Notes under the pieces: model-generated
What the model saw: the letters and a program-made list of their open reading frames with translations, nothing else
What the model was told of the DNA's origin: nothing
Database searches by the model: none
In this document: positions 1 through 7,350 of the stretch, one piece after another
Layout of the letters: every line of letters begins with the position of its first letter
Numbering within the stretch: the stretch's first letter is position 1
Position numbers and translations under genes: made by a program
Origin: Leptolinea sp. UBA1437
GTDB lineage: Bacteria; Chloroflexota; Anaerolineae; Anaerolineales; Anaerolineaceae
Reading direction: 5' to 3'
DNA: 11,317 bases
Assembly: GCA_002329625.1 (NCBI GenBank)
Contig: DCTP01000113.1
Span: 18,079 to 29,395 of the forward strand

Positions 1-1886
1 ATGCGGATACCGTTTTAGCCAAAAATTTGCGTGCGTTTAACGAAGAAATTTTACCTTCCGCTGAAATAGAAAATGCAATTCGCTTGCTCGAAAAAATCGG
101 TGTAAAAATTCAAACTGGTTTCAAATTGCCTCAATTTGAAGAATTATCTCATAATGATTCGCGCCTTTTTCGAATCGGCGATTCAGAATTTCAATGCATT
201 TATCTTCCCCATTTGTCTGAAGAGCTTTCAATTGATCCGATAACCCGTATGACGGTTACCGAAGGGATTTTCAGCGGAAGCGCACCGGTCGGTCACTGGG
301 TCGATCAAATGTCCGACGGGCGGAGAGCGGCAATTTCTATGGATCGTTATCTGCAAAAAGTATCCCTAACGGCTTCGAGAGAAAACGAAGGAGCCTATGA
401 ATGTCGTTTGTTCACGTCTCTAAAAGGCATTCAACCTTCCCAATCGTTCATTTCTACGGACTCAAAAAGAACCGACCAGGCGGATATCATAAAAGAAGCC
501 GCCCGTTGTATCCAATGTCAATGTATGGAATGCGCAAAAGGATGCGAATTAATTCGACATTACCAAGATTCGCCGCGAACTTATGTCAGGCAGATTTATA
601 ACAATATTTCTATTTGTACCGGATTGCGTCAGAAAAATAAAATGATAAACTCCTGCTCGATATGCGGCCAATGTGAAGCCATATGCCCGAACCATATTCC
701 CTTTCAAAAAGTCGTCCAAGAGGCTCGTGAAACGATGGTGGCAACGAAGAAAATGCCGCCATCTGCTTTCGACTTTGCGCTGCGGGATATGGCTTTTTCA
801 AACAGTGAGAAATTTCGGCTCGCGAAAGTTCCCGTCGATTCAAAAGCTTGCAAATATGCATTTTTCCCCGGCTGCCAATTGCCGGCATCGAATCCTTCCT
901 CAATCGAAACCATATTTTCATGGCTTCAGAATGAAATGGAAGAACCGGTCGGTATTCTTTTACGTTGTTGCGGAGCAATTGCGGATTGGGCAGGTGAAAA
1001 AGAAAAATTTAATCAAGCTCGTTCAGAGCTGTTATCAGATTGGGAAGTATTAGGGAAACCTGAATTAATTGTTTCATGTCCCACCTGTCTGAAAATGTTT
1101 CGCGAAAATTATCCGGAGATCAACGTTCGTTCCATCTGGCCTTTAATGGCAAAATCCGATTCTTTACTCAACGGGAAAAATCGGCTGAATTCAATTAAAA
1201 TGGCGATCCATGACCCATGCGCTTCTCGCGACCAACCGGACATGCAGGAAGCTGTCCGATCCCTTGCGATGAAATTAGGGATTGAATTGGAAGAGCTGCC
1301 TTATAATCGGGAGTTGGCAACCTGTTGCAGCTACGGCGGAAACGTTTGGAATTCGAACCCATCTTTAAGCAGAGATACGAATGAAGCTCGTATTTCTCAA
1401 AATCAATCGGATTATCTGACTTATTGCATAATGTGTCGTGATTTCTTTTTGAGATCCGGAAAACCGGCATATCATATTTTGGATATTTTATTCGATCCAA
1501 AATTAATGATCGAACATCGATTACCGATTCGACCGGATTATTCCATGCGGCATGAAAATCGAACCCGAGTAAAAAGACATTTATTAAAACAATATTGGAG
1601 GGAAGAAATGCCTGAAGAAGCCCCTTATGAAGATATTCAACTTATTCTCAATGACCCAATCCGCAAACTGATGGAAGATCGGATGATTCTCGAAGAAGAT
1701 ATCCGACAAGTGCTTTACTATGCAAAAGAATCGGGGAGGGCAATGATTAATCAGGAAACCGGTCATTATTTGGCGCACTTCAAACCCTCCTGTGTTACCT
1801 ATTGGGTGGAATATCTCCCAAAAGAGGATGGCTTTGAAGTTTTCAATGTGTATTCACACCGGATGGTTGTTGAGGAGGGAAACTGA
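1..1886 (+). CDS. Pyridine nucleotide-disulfide oxidoreductase / dicluster-binding Fe-S protein (DVU_1558-like), 5' partial
   Basis: The reading frame is open to the window edge (first full codon at 3-5), so the N-terminus with the FAD/NAD(P) nucleotide-binding start is missing; the TTG at 27 is not a credible start. Seen, counting from that TTG codon: residues 1-115 resemble the end of a glutamate-synthase-small-subunit-type flavoprotein; a ferredoxin-like block has Cys161, 164, 166, 169, 173 and 210, 213, 216, 220; two HdrB-like CCG domains follow, with Cys283/314-315/351/354 and Cys398/433-434/467/470. Both match the CCG spacing that ligates noncubane [4Fe-4S] clusters in heterodisulfide reductase B. 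A C-terminal domain of about 130 residues follows. Inferred role: cytoplasmic electron transfer from NAD(P)H through flavin and Fe-S clusters to the downstream enzymes. It overlaps the next gene by one base (TGATG). The domain reading is firm; the physiological partner is inferred. Confidence 0.88.
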   Translation, partial: ADTVLAKNLRAFNEEILPSAEIENAIRLLEKIGVKIQTGFKLPQFEELSHNDSRLFRIGDSEFQCIYLPHLSEELSIDPITRMTVTEGIFSGSAPVGHWVDQMSDGRRAAISMDRYLQKVSLTASRENEGAYECRLFTSLKGIQPSQSFISTDSKRTDQADIIKEAARCIQCQCMECAKGCELIRHYQDSPRTYVRQIYNNISICTGLRQKNKMINSCSICGQCEAICPNHIPFQKVVQEARETMVATKKMPPSAFDFALRDMAFSNSEKFRLAKVPVDSKACKYAFFPGCQLPASNPSSIETIFSWLQNEMEEPVGILLRCCGAIADWAGEKEKFNQARSELLSDWEVLGKPELIVSCPTCLKMFRENYPEINVRSIWPLMAKSDSLLNGKNRLNSIKMAIHDPCASRDQPDMQEAVRSLAMKLGIELEELPYNRELATCCSYGGNVWNSNPSLSRDTNEARISQNQSDYLTYCIMCRDFFLRSGKPAYHILDILFDPKLMIEHRLPIRPDYSMRHENRTRVKRHLLKQYWREEMPEEAPYEDIQLILNDPIRKLMEDRMILEEDIRQVLYYAKESGRAMINQETGHYLAHFKPSCVTYWVEYLPKEDGFEVFNVYSHRMVVEEGN

Positions 1887-2098
1887 TGGCGCAATATGTT
1901 ACTGAAGAGGAATTTGTTCACTGGCGCTGCGCAAAATGCAACAGCGAACTCGAACTGAGAAAAGTTGTTGTCTCCTATTTGGATGGTTCTTTTCCGGTTG
2001 AATTACCGGTTTGTAAAGTCTGCGGACAGATCTTCATTCCAGAATCCTTAGCAACACAGAAGATGTTAGAGATTGAACAACAGATGGAGGATAAATAA
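1886..2098 (+). CDS. Small two-CxxC redox/zinc-ribbon protein (DVU_1557-like)
   Basis: A 70-residue soluble protein with two CxxC pairs, Cys15/Cys18 and Cys43/Cys46, separated by a short beta-rich stretch, followed by a charged C-terminal helix. The arrangement is that of a rubredoxin or zinc ribbon, so it could bind one iron (electron carrier) or one zinc (structural). From memory the matching family is called DVU_1557 family redox protein. The start is well fixed: ATG at 1886 follows a GAGGAGGG ribosome binding site (1872-1879) and overlaps the upstream TGA by one base, so translation is probably coupled. Its place directly behind the cluster-rich oxidoreductase suggests a small electron carrier between that protein and the radical SAM enzyme, which is inference. 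Confidence 0.85.
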   Translation: MAQYVTEEEFVHWRCAKCNSELELRKVVVSYLDGSFPVELPVCKVCGQIFIPESLATQKMLEIEQQMEDK

Positions 2099-2118
2099 TT
2101 CCGGAAAGCTGTTTTCGG

Positions 2119-2736
2119 ATGAATCCCGCTCCGGGAGGGATCGCCCTGACCAAAAAGTTGCTCAACCTCAGCCTTCTCCAAAAAGGCTCGATGATTTTGG
2201 ACGTCGGTTGCGGAGACGGAGATGCCTGTCGATTCCTGTCATCAGAAGGATATCGAGCGATTGGTTTGGACATTCTTCGATGTCCTTCCGAAAAATTGAA
2301 TTCGGAAAGAATTCAAGGACAAAGCAACGCTATTCCCATATTAGAGGAAACCGTCGATGCGGTTTTAATGGAATGCGTACTGAGTATCTTGCCGACCGAT
2401 GATGGTTCATTAACGGAAATAATACGAGTGTTGAAACCCGGTGGAATCCTTATGTTCAGTGATCTTTATATGCGATACCCTGAGGAGGAATCAGAGAAAA
2501 ATCGAATCGATTCCGAAAGCGATCATCCGAAAATCCGTCTCGCAGACGAATTATTTAATCTCTTTGGCGAAACGGGTCTTTCAGTCCGTTACTGGGAAGA
2601 TCAGTCTACGGTTCTGCAGAGTTTACGACTTAAATTTTTATGGGAAGGAAGTGCTCCCGAAAACAAGTTCCCATATAAATTGAAGAATATCGGATATATC
2701 TGTTTGATAGCCGAACGTGTATCAGCAAGTGGGTAA
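2119..2736 (+). CDS. trsM: Class I SAM-dependent methyltransferase (TrsM / DVU_1556-like)
   Basis: A 205-residue Rossmann-fold methyltransferase. Seen: PGG near the N-terminus (residues 5-7), SAM-binding motif I ILDVGCGDGD at 26-35, the acidic ribose-binding residue Asp51 at the end of strand 2, MECVLS at 84-89, and the VLKPGG motif at 104-109. PGG plus ECVLS is, as I recall, characteristic of the DVU_1556/TrsM family rather than UbiE-type enzymes. The substrate is unknown. ATG 2119 lies 20 bases after the preceding stop, with a weak GGAAAG (2103-2108) as ribosome binding site, so expression may partly depend on coupling. The gene ends in TAATG at 2734-2738, but the next gene more likely starts 18 bases further on. 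The methyltransferase fold is certain; family membership is likely. Confidence 0.85.
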   Translation: MNPAPGGIALTKKLLNLSLLQKGSMILDVGCGDGDACRFLSSEGYRAIGLDILRCPSEKLNSERIQGQSNAIPILEETVDAVLMECVLSILPTDDGSLTEIIRVLKPGGILMFSDLYMRYPEEESEKNRIDSESDHPKIRLADELFNLFGETGLSVRYWEDQSTVLQSLRLKFLWEGSAPENKFPYKLKNIGYICLIAERVSASG

Positions 2737-2753
2737 TGATAAAAGGAGAAAAA

Positions 2754-3206
2754 ATGGATGATTCGGATGAAATCATAGAAATGGGGAAACAAGGTTTTAC
2801 TTGCAGCCAAATGTTAATGTTGAAAGCCTTGGAACTCCAAGGCAAGGATAATCCGGATTTGGTCCGTTCTATGACGGGCTTTGCCGGTGGATTAGGCTGG
2901 ACGGGTGATATATGTGGTGTCTTGACCGGTGCAACCGCTGTTCTTAGTTTATATGCGGGAAAAGGTCAAGCCGATGATGAGGATGACCCGCGCTTAATGT
3001 TTATGATTGAAGATTTGGTTCACTGGTTTTATGACAAGTATGGAAAAATTTACGGAGGAATCCGTTGCGCCGACATCTTAGGTTCCAACGTTGGAAAAAT
3101 TGATATGCAGCGCTGTTCGGAAATAATTCAAGACACTTTCCAATATATTAAAGAACTATTGGTAAACAACGGATTTGATCTCTCGGGAGAAAGTTTGGAT
3201 GGATGA
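2754..3206 (+). CDS. C-GCAxxG-C-C family protein (DVU_1555-like)
   Basis: A 150-residue protein of the C-GCAxxG-C-C (C_GCAxxG_C_C) superfamily, a group of small, probably redox-active or metal-binding proteins of anaerobes. Seen: Cys17 in GFTCSQ, the glycine-rich GFAGGLGWTGDICGVLTGA-type core around residues 42-60 with Cys54, then Cys105 and Cys121. I prefer ATG 2754 over the in-frame ATG at 2736 because AAGGAG (2743-2748) sits 5 bases before 2754, and the homologous region starts just after. The gene overlaps the next one by 8 bases when the radical SAM start at 3199 is used. Its function is unknown; the four cysteines and the company it keeps suggest cluster binding or electron transfer. 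Family assignment is confident, biochemical role is not. Confidence 0.86.
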   Translation: MDDSDEIIEMGKQGFTCSQMLMLKALELQGKDNPDLVRSMTGFAGGLGWTGDICGVLTGATAVLSLYAGKGQADDEDDPRLMFMIEDLVHWFYDKYGKIYGGIRCADILGSNVGKIDMQRCSEIIQDTFQYIKELLVNNGFDLSGESLDG

Positions 3207-4566
3207 TTACCGTGAACTTTCAAAAACCTTGAGCGTTTGCCCGATTTGCTTGGAGAAAATCCCCGCAAGTTATAATGTTCATCCGGATGGTCATGTTTAT
3301 TTGGATAAAGATTGTCCGAGTCATGGACATTTTTCGACAATCGTTTGGCGGGATAATCCGGATTTCGAATCATGGACGATGCGCAGTATCCATTATCAAA
3401 TCGAACACCCAATCTCTCCGATCATTCGGGGATGTCCCTATGATTGCGGGCTCTGCCCGGATCACCGACAAAGACCATGTTGTGTATTATTAGAAGTGAC
3501 CAAACGCTGCAACCTGGGATGCCCGGTTTGTTATGCTTCCTCGAATGAATATTCGGATCTTGATCCGTCTTTGGAAACAATACACGGGTGGTTTCAAATG
3601 CTTCTTACAGCGGGAGGTCCGTTCAATATCCAACTTTCCGGCGGAGAACCTACAGTTCGCGACGATTTACCTGAAATTATTCGCATGGGCAAAGAAATGG
3701 GATTCGGCTTTTTTCAGCTGAATACGAACGGAATCCGTATCGCACATGAAAAAGGTTATTTGGAATCCTTATCGGAAGCGGGATTATCTGTCGTATATTT
3801 GCAGTTTGACGGGACTGAGGATACGATCTATCGTAAAATCCGCGGACAGAATTTATACCAAACAAAATTAAAAGTAATTGAACGATGTAAAGAAGTCGGA
3901 ATCGGTCTCGTTCTGGTCCCTACGATAATAACGGGAATCAACGATGAGAATTTGGGAGAGATTATTCGCTTAGCCGTTTCCAATCTCCCGATTGTTCGAT
4001 GTGTGCATTTTCAACCGATCAGTTATATGGGAAGGTATGAAAAAACGCCCGAAAATGCAGACCGGATCACGCTCCCCGAACTCATGCGGAAAATTGAAGA
4101 GCAGACGAATGGCTTGATTCATATCGAAAACTTTAAACCGTGCAGCGGTCAACATCCGAAATGCGGATTTCAAGCCAATTTTATACATACGGAAGACGGC
4201 TTTCTGATGCCTCTGTCAAAGTTTAACCCGGATGAAATTTCAGGCAGTTGCTGCAGTCTTTTGGTAGACCGACAAAATTCAAGTCAAAAAGCTCAAAATT
4301 TCGTCGCCAAAACTTGGACACTTCGGAAGCTTAAAGAGGAAAAGCAATCCGATTACAAAATCGTCTCCGACTGGGATTCTTTCTTAGAAAACCGGCAAAA
4401 AAATCATTTCACAATTTCAGCGATGGCTTTTCAAGACGCGTGGAATCTTGACTTGGAACGTCTGAAGCGCTGCTATATCATGATCGTTTCACCGGATAGT
4501 CGCCTGATTCCTTTCTGCGCTTATAACCTCAGCAACCGGGACGGAGAGACACTTTACCGCAAATGA
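3199..4566 (+). CDS. trsS: Radical SAM protein TrsS-like (Cys form), related to tetraether synthase-type enzymes
   Basis: A 455-residue radical SAM enzyme. Seen: N-terminal CPIC (Cys14, Cys17) plus Cys39, which could form a rubredoxin-like site; a CPYDCGLC block (Cys79, 83, 86) with Cys94/95; the radical SAM triad Cys104-x3-Cys108-x2-Cys111; SGGEP at 147-151 for SAM binding; and C-terminal Cys315, 322, 351, 352, 425 and 440 (IPFCAYN), enough for auxiliary clusters. The GCPYDCGLCPDH and CNLxCPVC pattern recalls archaeal tetraether synthase Tes (MJ0619). From memory some TrsS homologs are selenoproteins; here no in-frame TGA interrupts the gene, so this is the cysteine form. ATG 3199 has GGGAGA at 3185-3190; the in-frame TTG at 3175 lies inside the preceding gene. 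It overlaps the ligase by 4 bases (ATGA). The enzyme class is certain; reaction and substrate are unknown. Confidence 0.9.
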   Translation: MDDYRELSKTLSVCPICLEKIPASYNVHPDGHVYLDKDCPSHGHFSTIVWRDNPDFESWTMRSIHYQIEHPISPIIRGCPYDCGLCPDHRQRPCCVLLEVTKRCNLGCPVCYASSNEYSDLDPSLETIHGWFQMLLTAGGPFNIQLSGGEPTVRDDLPEIIRMGKEMGFGFFQLNTNGIRIAHEKGYLESLSEAGLSVVYLQFDGTEDTIYRKIRGQNLYQTKLKVIERCKEVGIGLVLVPTIITGINDENLGEIIRLAVSNLPIVRCVHFQPISYMGRYEKTPENADRITLPELMRKIEEQTNGLIHIENFKPCSGQHPKCGFQANFIHTEDGFLMPLSKFNPDEISGSCCSLLVDRQNSSQKAQNFVAKTWTLRKLKEEKQSDYKIVSDWDSFLENRQKNHFTISAMAFQDAWNLDLERLKRCYIMIVSPDSRLIPFCAYNLSNRDGETLYRK

Positions 4567-5861
4567 CGGAGCCTATCCATGTTCCGAAAATGATCACTCC
4601 CGTTCAGCTGGAAATTGAACGGAAGCTCGGCATTCCGGATCACTCCTTAACGCTCGAAAAATTAAAAAAATGGCAGTTGGATCAATTGAATGACACTTTG
4701 ACGTTCTGCATGAATCATAGTCCCTTCTACAAGGAGAAATTAGCTGATTTTTCGAATTCGATTCCATTAAGAAATCTTGAAGAATTTCAACAATTTCCAT
4801 TTACGACTTCGGATGACATTTCGGAAAAAGGACAACGGATGGTTTGTACTTCTCAAAGTCAAATAGAACGAATTGTGACATTGAACACTTCAGGCACAAC
4901 CGGTACGGCGAAACGAATTTATTTCACCAAAGATGATCAACAATTGACGGTTGATTTTTTTGCCTATGGAATGTCGACTTTAATTTCTTCCCATTCAAAA
5001 GTTTTAGTTTTACTCCCCTGTCATCCGACGGGAAGCGTAGGCGATCTGTTAAGTCGGGCAGTCAGAAAAATCGGTGCTCAACCTTATTCAATAGGACCTT
5101 TCAACAATCCGGATCCAATCAATAATTTAATCGCTTCAGAAAAATTGGACGCATTGGTTGGCGCGCCCAAGCAAGTTTACACATTGGTTCAATCTTGGAA
5201 ATTATCCGATAGAGGGAGCTGCCCGATTCGATCCTTACTTTTATCCACAGATTATGCATCTCCGATCTTGAAAAAATCGATCGAGTCCGCTTGGAATTGC
5301 GACGTTTTGGAACATTACGGCATGACAGAAGCAGGTCTCGGAGTGGGAGTGGATTGTTATCTGAAACGCGGTTACCATCTGCGGGAAGCGGATCTTTATT
5401 TCGAGCTGATCGATAAAGATGGAAATCTTGTTGCTGAAGGTGAGCCCGGTGAAGTGGTGTTGAGCACACTGACCCGGCATGGAATGCCTTTGATACGCTA
5501 TCGAACCAAGGATATCAGCCAAATTATCCCGGGCAAATGCCCATGCGGTACTATTCTGAGCACCTATAAATGGATTTCAAAACGAATACAAAATATGGAC
5601 AGTTTTTGTACAATCGCCGAATTGGATGATATTCTGTTCCAATTTCCGGAAATAAATGGATTTGATGCCGCAGCAAAAAAAGAATCTCTTTATTTAAAAA
5701 TATATTCTGACGAGCAGAATAAAGAGGAATTAAGAAAGAAGATCATTGAAGCGATCTTAAATGCTTTCCCCGTTGTTAATAAAATCGAAATTGAGTTGTT
5801 TACTGGTTTTCCATCCTCTGCATTTTCATTACAGAAGAAAAAAACCGAATACATTTCCTGA
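4563..5861 (+). CDS. PaaK-like AMP-dependent CoA ligase (DVU_1553-like)
   Basis: A 432-residue member of the ANL adenylate-forming superfamily, of phenylacetate-CoA ligase (PaaK) build and length. Seen: the ATP phosphate-binding loop TSGTTGTAK at 109-117, YGMTE at 252-256, the ribose-binding aspartate in RYRTKD at 312-317 (Asp317), a CPCG pair (Cys326/Cys328) as in many PaaK-like proteins, and a lysine run QKKK (424-427) near the C-terminus where the catalytic lysine is usually found. The expected chemistry is carboxylate + ATP to acyl-AMP, then a thioester with CoA or another thiol; the acid is unknown. The start overlaps the radical SAM stop (ATGA), implying translational coupling. It is the last gene of the operon. 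Family members elsewhere are, as I recall, linked to DVU_1551-type NTP transferases; none follows here. Confidence 0.88.
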   Translation: MTEPIHVPKMITPVQLEIERKLGIPDHSLTLEKLKKWQLDQLNDTLTFCMNHSPFYKEKLADFSNSIPLRNLEEFQQFPFTTSDDISEKGQRMVCTSQSQIERIVTLNTSGTTGTAKRIYFTKDDQQLTVDFFAYGMSTLISSHSKVLVLLPCHPTGSVGDLLSRAVRKIGAQPYSIGPFNNPDPINNLIASEKLDALVGAPKQVYTLVQSWKLSDRGSCPIRSLLLSTDYASPILKKSIESAWNCDVLEHYGMTEAGLGVGVDCYLKRGYHLREADLYFELIDKDGNLVAEGEPGEVVLSTLTRHGMPLIRYRTKDISQIIPGKCPCGTILSTYKWISKRIQNMDSFCTIAELDDILFQFPEINGFDAAAKKESLYLKIYSDEQNKEELRKKIIEAILNAFPVVNKIEIELFTGFPSSAFSLQKKKTEYIS

Positions 5862-5892
5862 CAGCCATTTTTGAAATGTTCTTTTCAATATA

Positions 5893-5907
5893 AGAGCGAA
5901 ATGCTCT
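5893..5907 (+). terminator. Weak hairpin after the ligase gene (possible operon end)
   Basis: AGAGC and GCTCT form a perfect 5-bp stem with a GAAAT loop, 31 bases after the ligase stop. It lacks a following T run, so it could be an mRNA 3'-end stabiliser or chance. Reported because no better termination signal follows the operon. Confidence 0.2.
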
Positions 5908-6026
5908 CTGTTAATAAACCGGTATATATAAGGGTTTCAGACGATGTTTAATATTTTTTTGTAGAATGATCGTCCGATTCATTTTGCTAAAGAATAAACT
6001 CGGTCTTTTCCCCAAAAAAACAGTAC

Positions 6027-6049
6027 TTCAATTCAACGAAAGAATTGAA
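6027..6049. repeat. 8-bp inverted repeat upstream of the CrtO-like gene
   Basis: TTCAATTC (6027-6034) and GAATTGAA (6042-6049) are perfect reverse complements separated by 7 bases. The element lies 34 bases before ATG 6084 and would overlap the alternative TTG start at 6045. It could be an operator for a dimeric repressor or a leader hairpin; no regulator can be named. Confidence 0.45.
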
Positions 6050-6083
6050 AGAATCAGGATGTGGTGTTAATATTAATTTAATC

Positions 6084-6623
6084 ATGAGACAGATATTTCT
6101 AACTCAGACTGAGACGATTCTTCTCGATATTGTTATATGGGTTATTATTCATCTTTCGATTGGCTATTGGACATCTCGTATCCCAGCAAATGTTTTTAAT
6201 CCCGAATCTGCGCTTTTCCGCACAAGAAAATGGGAAAAAGATGGCATGTTTTATGAGAAATATTTTCGAGTAAAAGCTTGGAAAGACCATTTGCCTTCCG
6301 GCGCTGCGCTTTATGAAGATGCCTATGAAGTGAAGCATATTGGAGATTATTCGACGGAAAATCTGCGAACTTGGATCCTTGAAAGTTGTCGTTCGGAATT
6401 CTGTCACTATCTCATGATCATCCCCGGCTTTTTCTTTTTTCTTTGGAATACCGTTAATGTCGGATGGATTATGGTAGCTTATGCATTTGCGAACAATATA
6501 ATTCCCATTATTATGCAGCGCTACAATCGTCCGCGAGTGAAGAAGCTTTTACGATATTTGGAACGTTCTAAAAAATATTCCCGGCAACAAACCGTCAGCA
6601 GCGGGGAAGCCCTCGCGATATAA
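6084..6623 (+). CDS. CrtO-family glycosyl-4,4'-diaponeurosporenoate acyltransferase-like membrane protein
   Basis: A 179-residue integral membrane protein. Seen: a first membrane segment at about residues 11-29, a soluble middle with KWEKDG, YEKYFRVKAWKDHLPSG and a conserved RTWILESCRSEFCHY stretch (95-109), then hydrophobic segments over 110-140 ending in the QRYNRPR signature (145-151). These motifs are those of CrtO, the Staphylococcus aureus enzyme that adds a fatty acyl chain to the sugar of the staphyloxanthin precursor. No carotenoid genes are nearby, and homologs are common in non-pigmented bacteria, so the true acceptor may be another glycolipid. The start is uncertain: ATG 6084 has no clear ribosome binding site, and an in-frame TTG at 6045 would add 13 non-conserved residues. 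It converges on deoD with 7 bases between stops. Family is confident, substrate is not. Confidence 0.8.
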   Translation: MRQIFLTQTETILLDIVIWVIIHLSIGYWTSRIPANVFNPESALFRTRKWEKDGMFYEKYFRVKAWKDHLPSGAALYEDAYEVKHIGDYSTENLRTWILESCRSEFCHYLMIIPGFFFFLWNTVNVGWIMVAYAFANNIIPIIMQRYNRPRVKKLLRYLERSKKYSRQQTVSSGEALAI

Positions 6624-6630
6624 ATTTTCG

Positions 6631-7350
6631 TCACTCTGCAATGGCTAAAGCGATTTTTACCATGTCATTAAATGCATTTTGACGTTCTTCGGCGCTTGCC
6701 GCCTCACCGCTTTCAAGCAAATCCGATACCGTGCAGATAGTCAAAGCTTTCTTACCGGCGCGAGCTGCATTCATATATAAAGCTGCCGATTCCATTTCCA
6801 CACCTAAGACACCCATCTTTCGCCATTGGAGAGTCTCCGCAATGCCGCCTTCCCGGTAAAAAACATCAGAGGATAGAATATTTCCGACTTGAAATGATAT
6901 GTGATTATTTTCACATTCTTCCACTGCCTGACGTAATAATCCGAAATCCGCAATCGGAGCAAATTTGCCCGGGATGTGGTAGCTTTCAAAATAATTCGAA
7001 TCCGTACAAGCGCCTTGCGCGAGGATAATATCATACAGCTTTAGATCCGGCGCGATAGCACCTGCCGATCCGACCCGAATAATGGAACTGACGTTGAAAA
7101 AATGATAAAGCTCATAGGAATAGAGCCCTATAGAAGGCATTCCCATCCCACTGCCCATAACCGAAACACGCTTCCCATGGTAATACCCCGTATATCCGTT
7201 TGCTCCGCGGATATGGTTTACCAATTCCGCATCGGTTAAATAAGTCTCTGCAATCATTTTTGCCCGAAGAGGATCACCGGGTAACAAAACGGTTTTTGCA
7301 AAATCCTCGGGACTGCATTCAATATGGGGTGTAAGATTAGCTTTTTTCAT
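6631..7350 (-). CDS. deoD: Purine-nucleoside phosphorylase, hexameric DeoD type
   Basis: A 239-residue cytosolic enzyme for phosphorolysis of purine (deoxy)nucleosides to the base plus (deoxy)ribose-1-phosphate in salvage. It aligns along its length with Escherichia coli DeoD. Seen: His9, LPGDPLRAK with Gly25 and Arg29, Arg48, GSGMGMPS at 66-73, RVGSAGA with Arg92 and Ser95 (phosphate binding), VEMESAALY (ribose binding), and the catalytic acid Asp210 in TVSDLL with Arg223 nearby. All key residues are present, so it should be active on both 6-oxo and 6-amino purines. The start is firm: GGAGG lies 4 bases before the ATG (7355-7359 on this strand). It stands alone, divergent from the acetate-kinase-like gene. 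Confidence 0.95.
   Translation of the reverse strand: MKKANLTPHIECSPEDFAKTVLLPGDPLRAKMIAETYLTDAELVNHIRGANGYTGYYHGKRVSVMGSGMGMPSIGLYSYELYHFFNVSSIIRVGSAGAIAPDLKLYDIILAQGACTDSNYFESYHIPGKFAPIADFGLLRQAVEECENNHISFQVGNILSSDVFYREGGIAETLQWRKMGVLGVEMESAALYMNAARAGKKALTICTVSDLLESGEAASAEERQNAFNDMVKIALAIAE

Larger units (their letters stand above)
5862..6083. other. Intergenic region between the Trs-type operon and the CrtO-like gene
   Basis: This 222-base AT-rich gap holds a weak 5-bp hairpin near 5893-5907 and an 8-bp inverted repeat at 6027-6049, listed separately. There is no convincing intrinsic terminator with a T run after the ligase gene. I could not place a sigma70 promoter with acceptable spacing for the downstream gene; isolated AT-rich hexamers occur but do not form a convincing pair. 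Confidence 0.6.

Noticed and set aside
27..29. TTG as start of the first gene
   Set aside because: The frame continues open to the window edge and the protein begins in the middle of an oxidoreductase domain, so the gene is cut by the window.
610..978. Long opposite-strand and alternate-frame open frames within the oxidoreductase and other genes
   Set aside because: They lie inside clearly coding genes, lack ribosome binding sites and show no recognisable motifs.
2736..2738. ATG overlapping the methyltransferase stop as start of the C-GCAxxG-C-C gene
   Set aside because: The AAGGAG at 2743-2748 lies downstream of it and is well spaced for ATG 2754.
3175..3177. TTG start for the radical SAM gene
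   Set aside because: ATG 3199 has GGGAGA at proper spacing and gives the natural family N-terminus; the extension lies inside the preceding gene.
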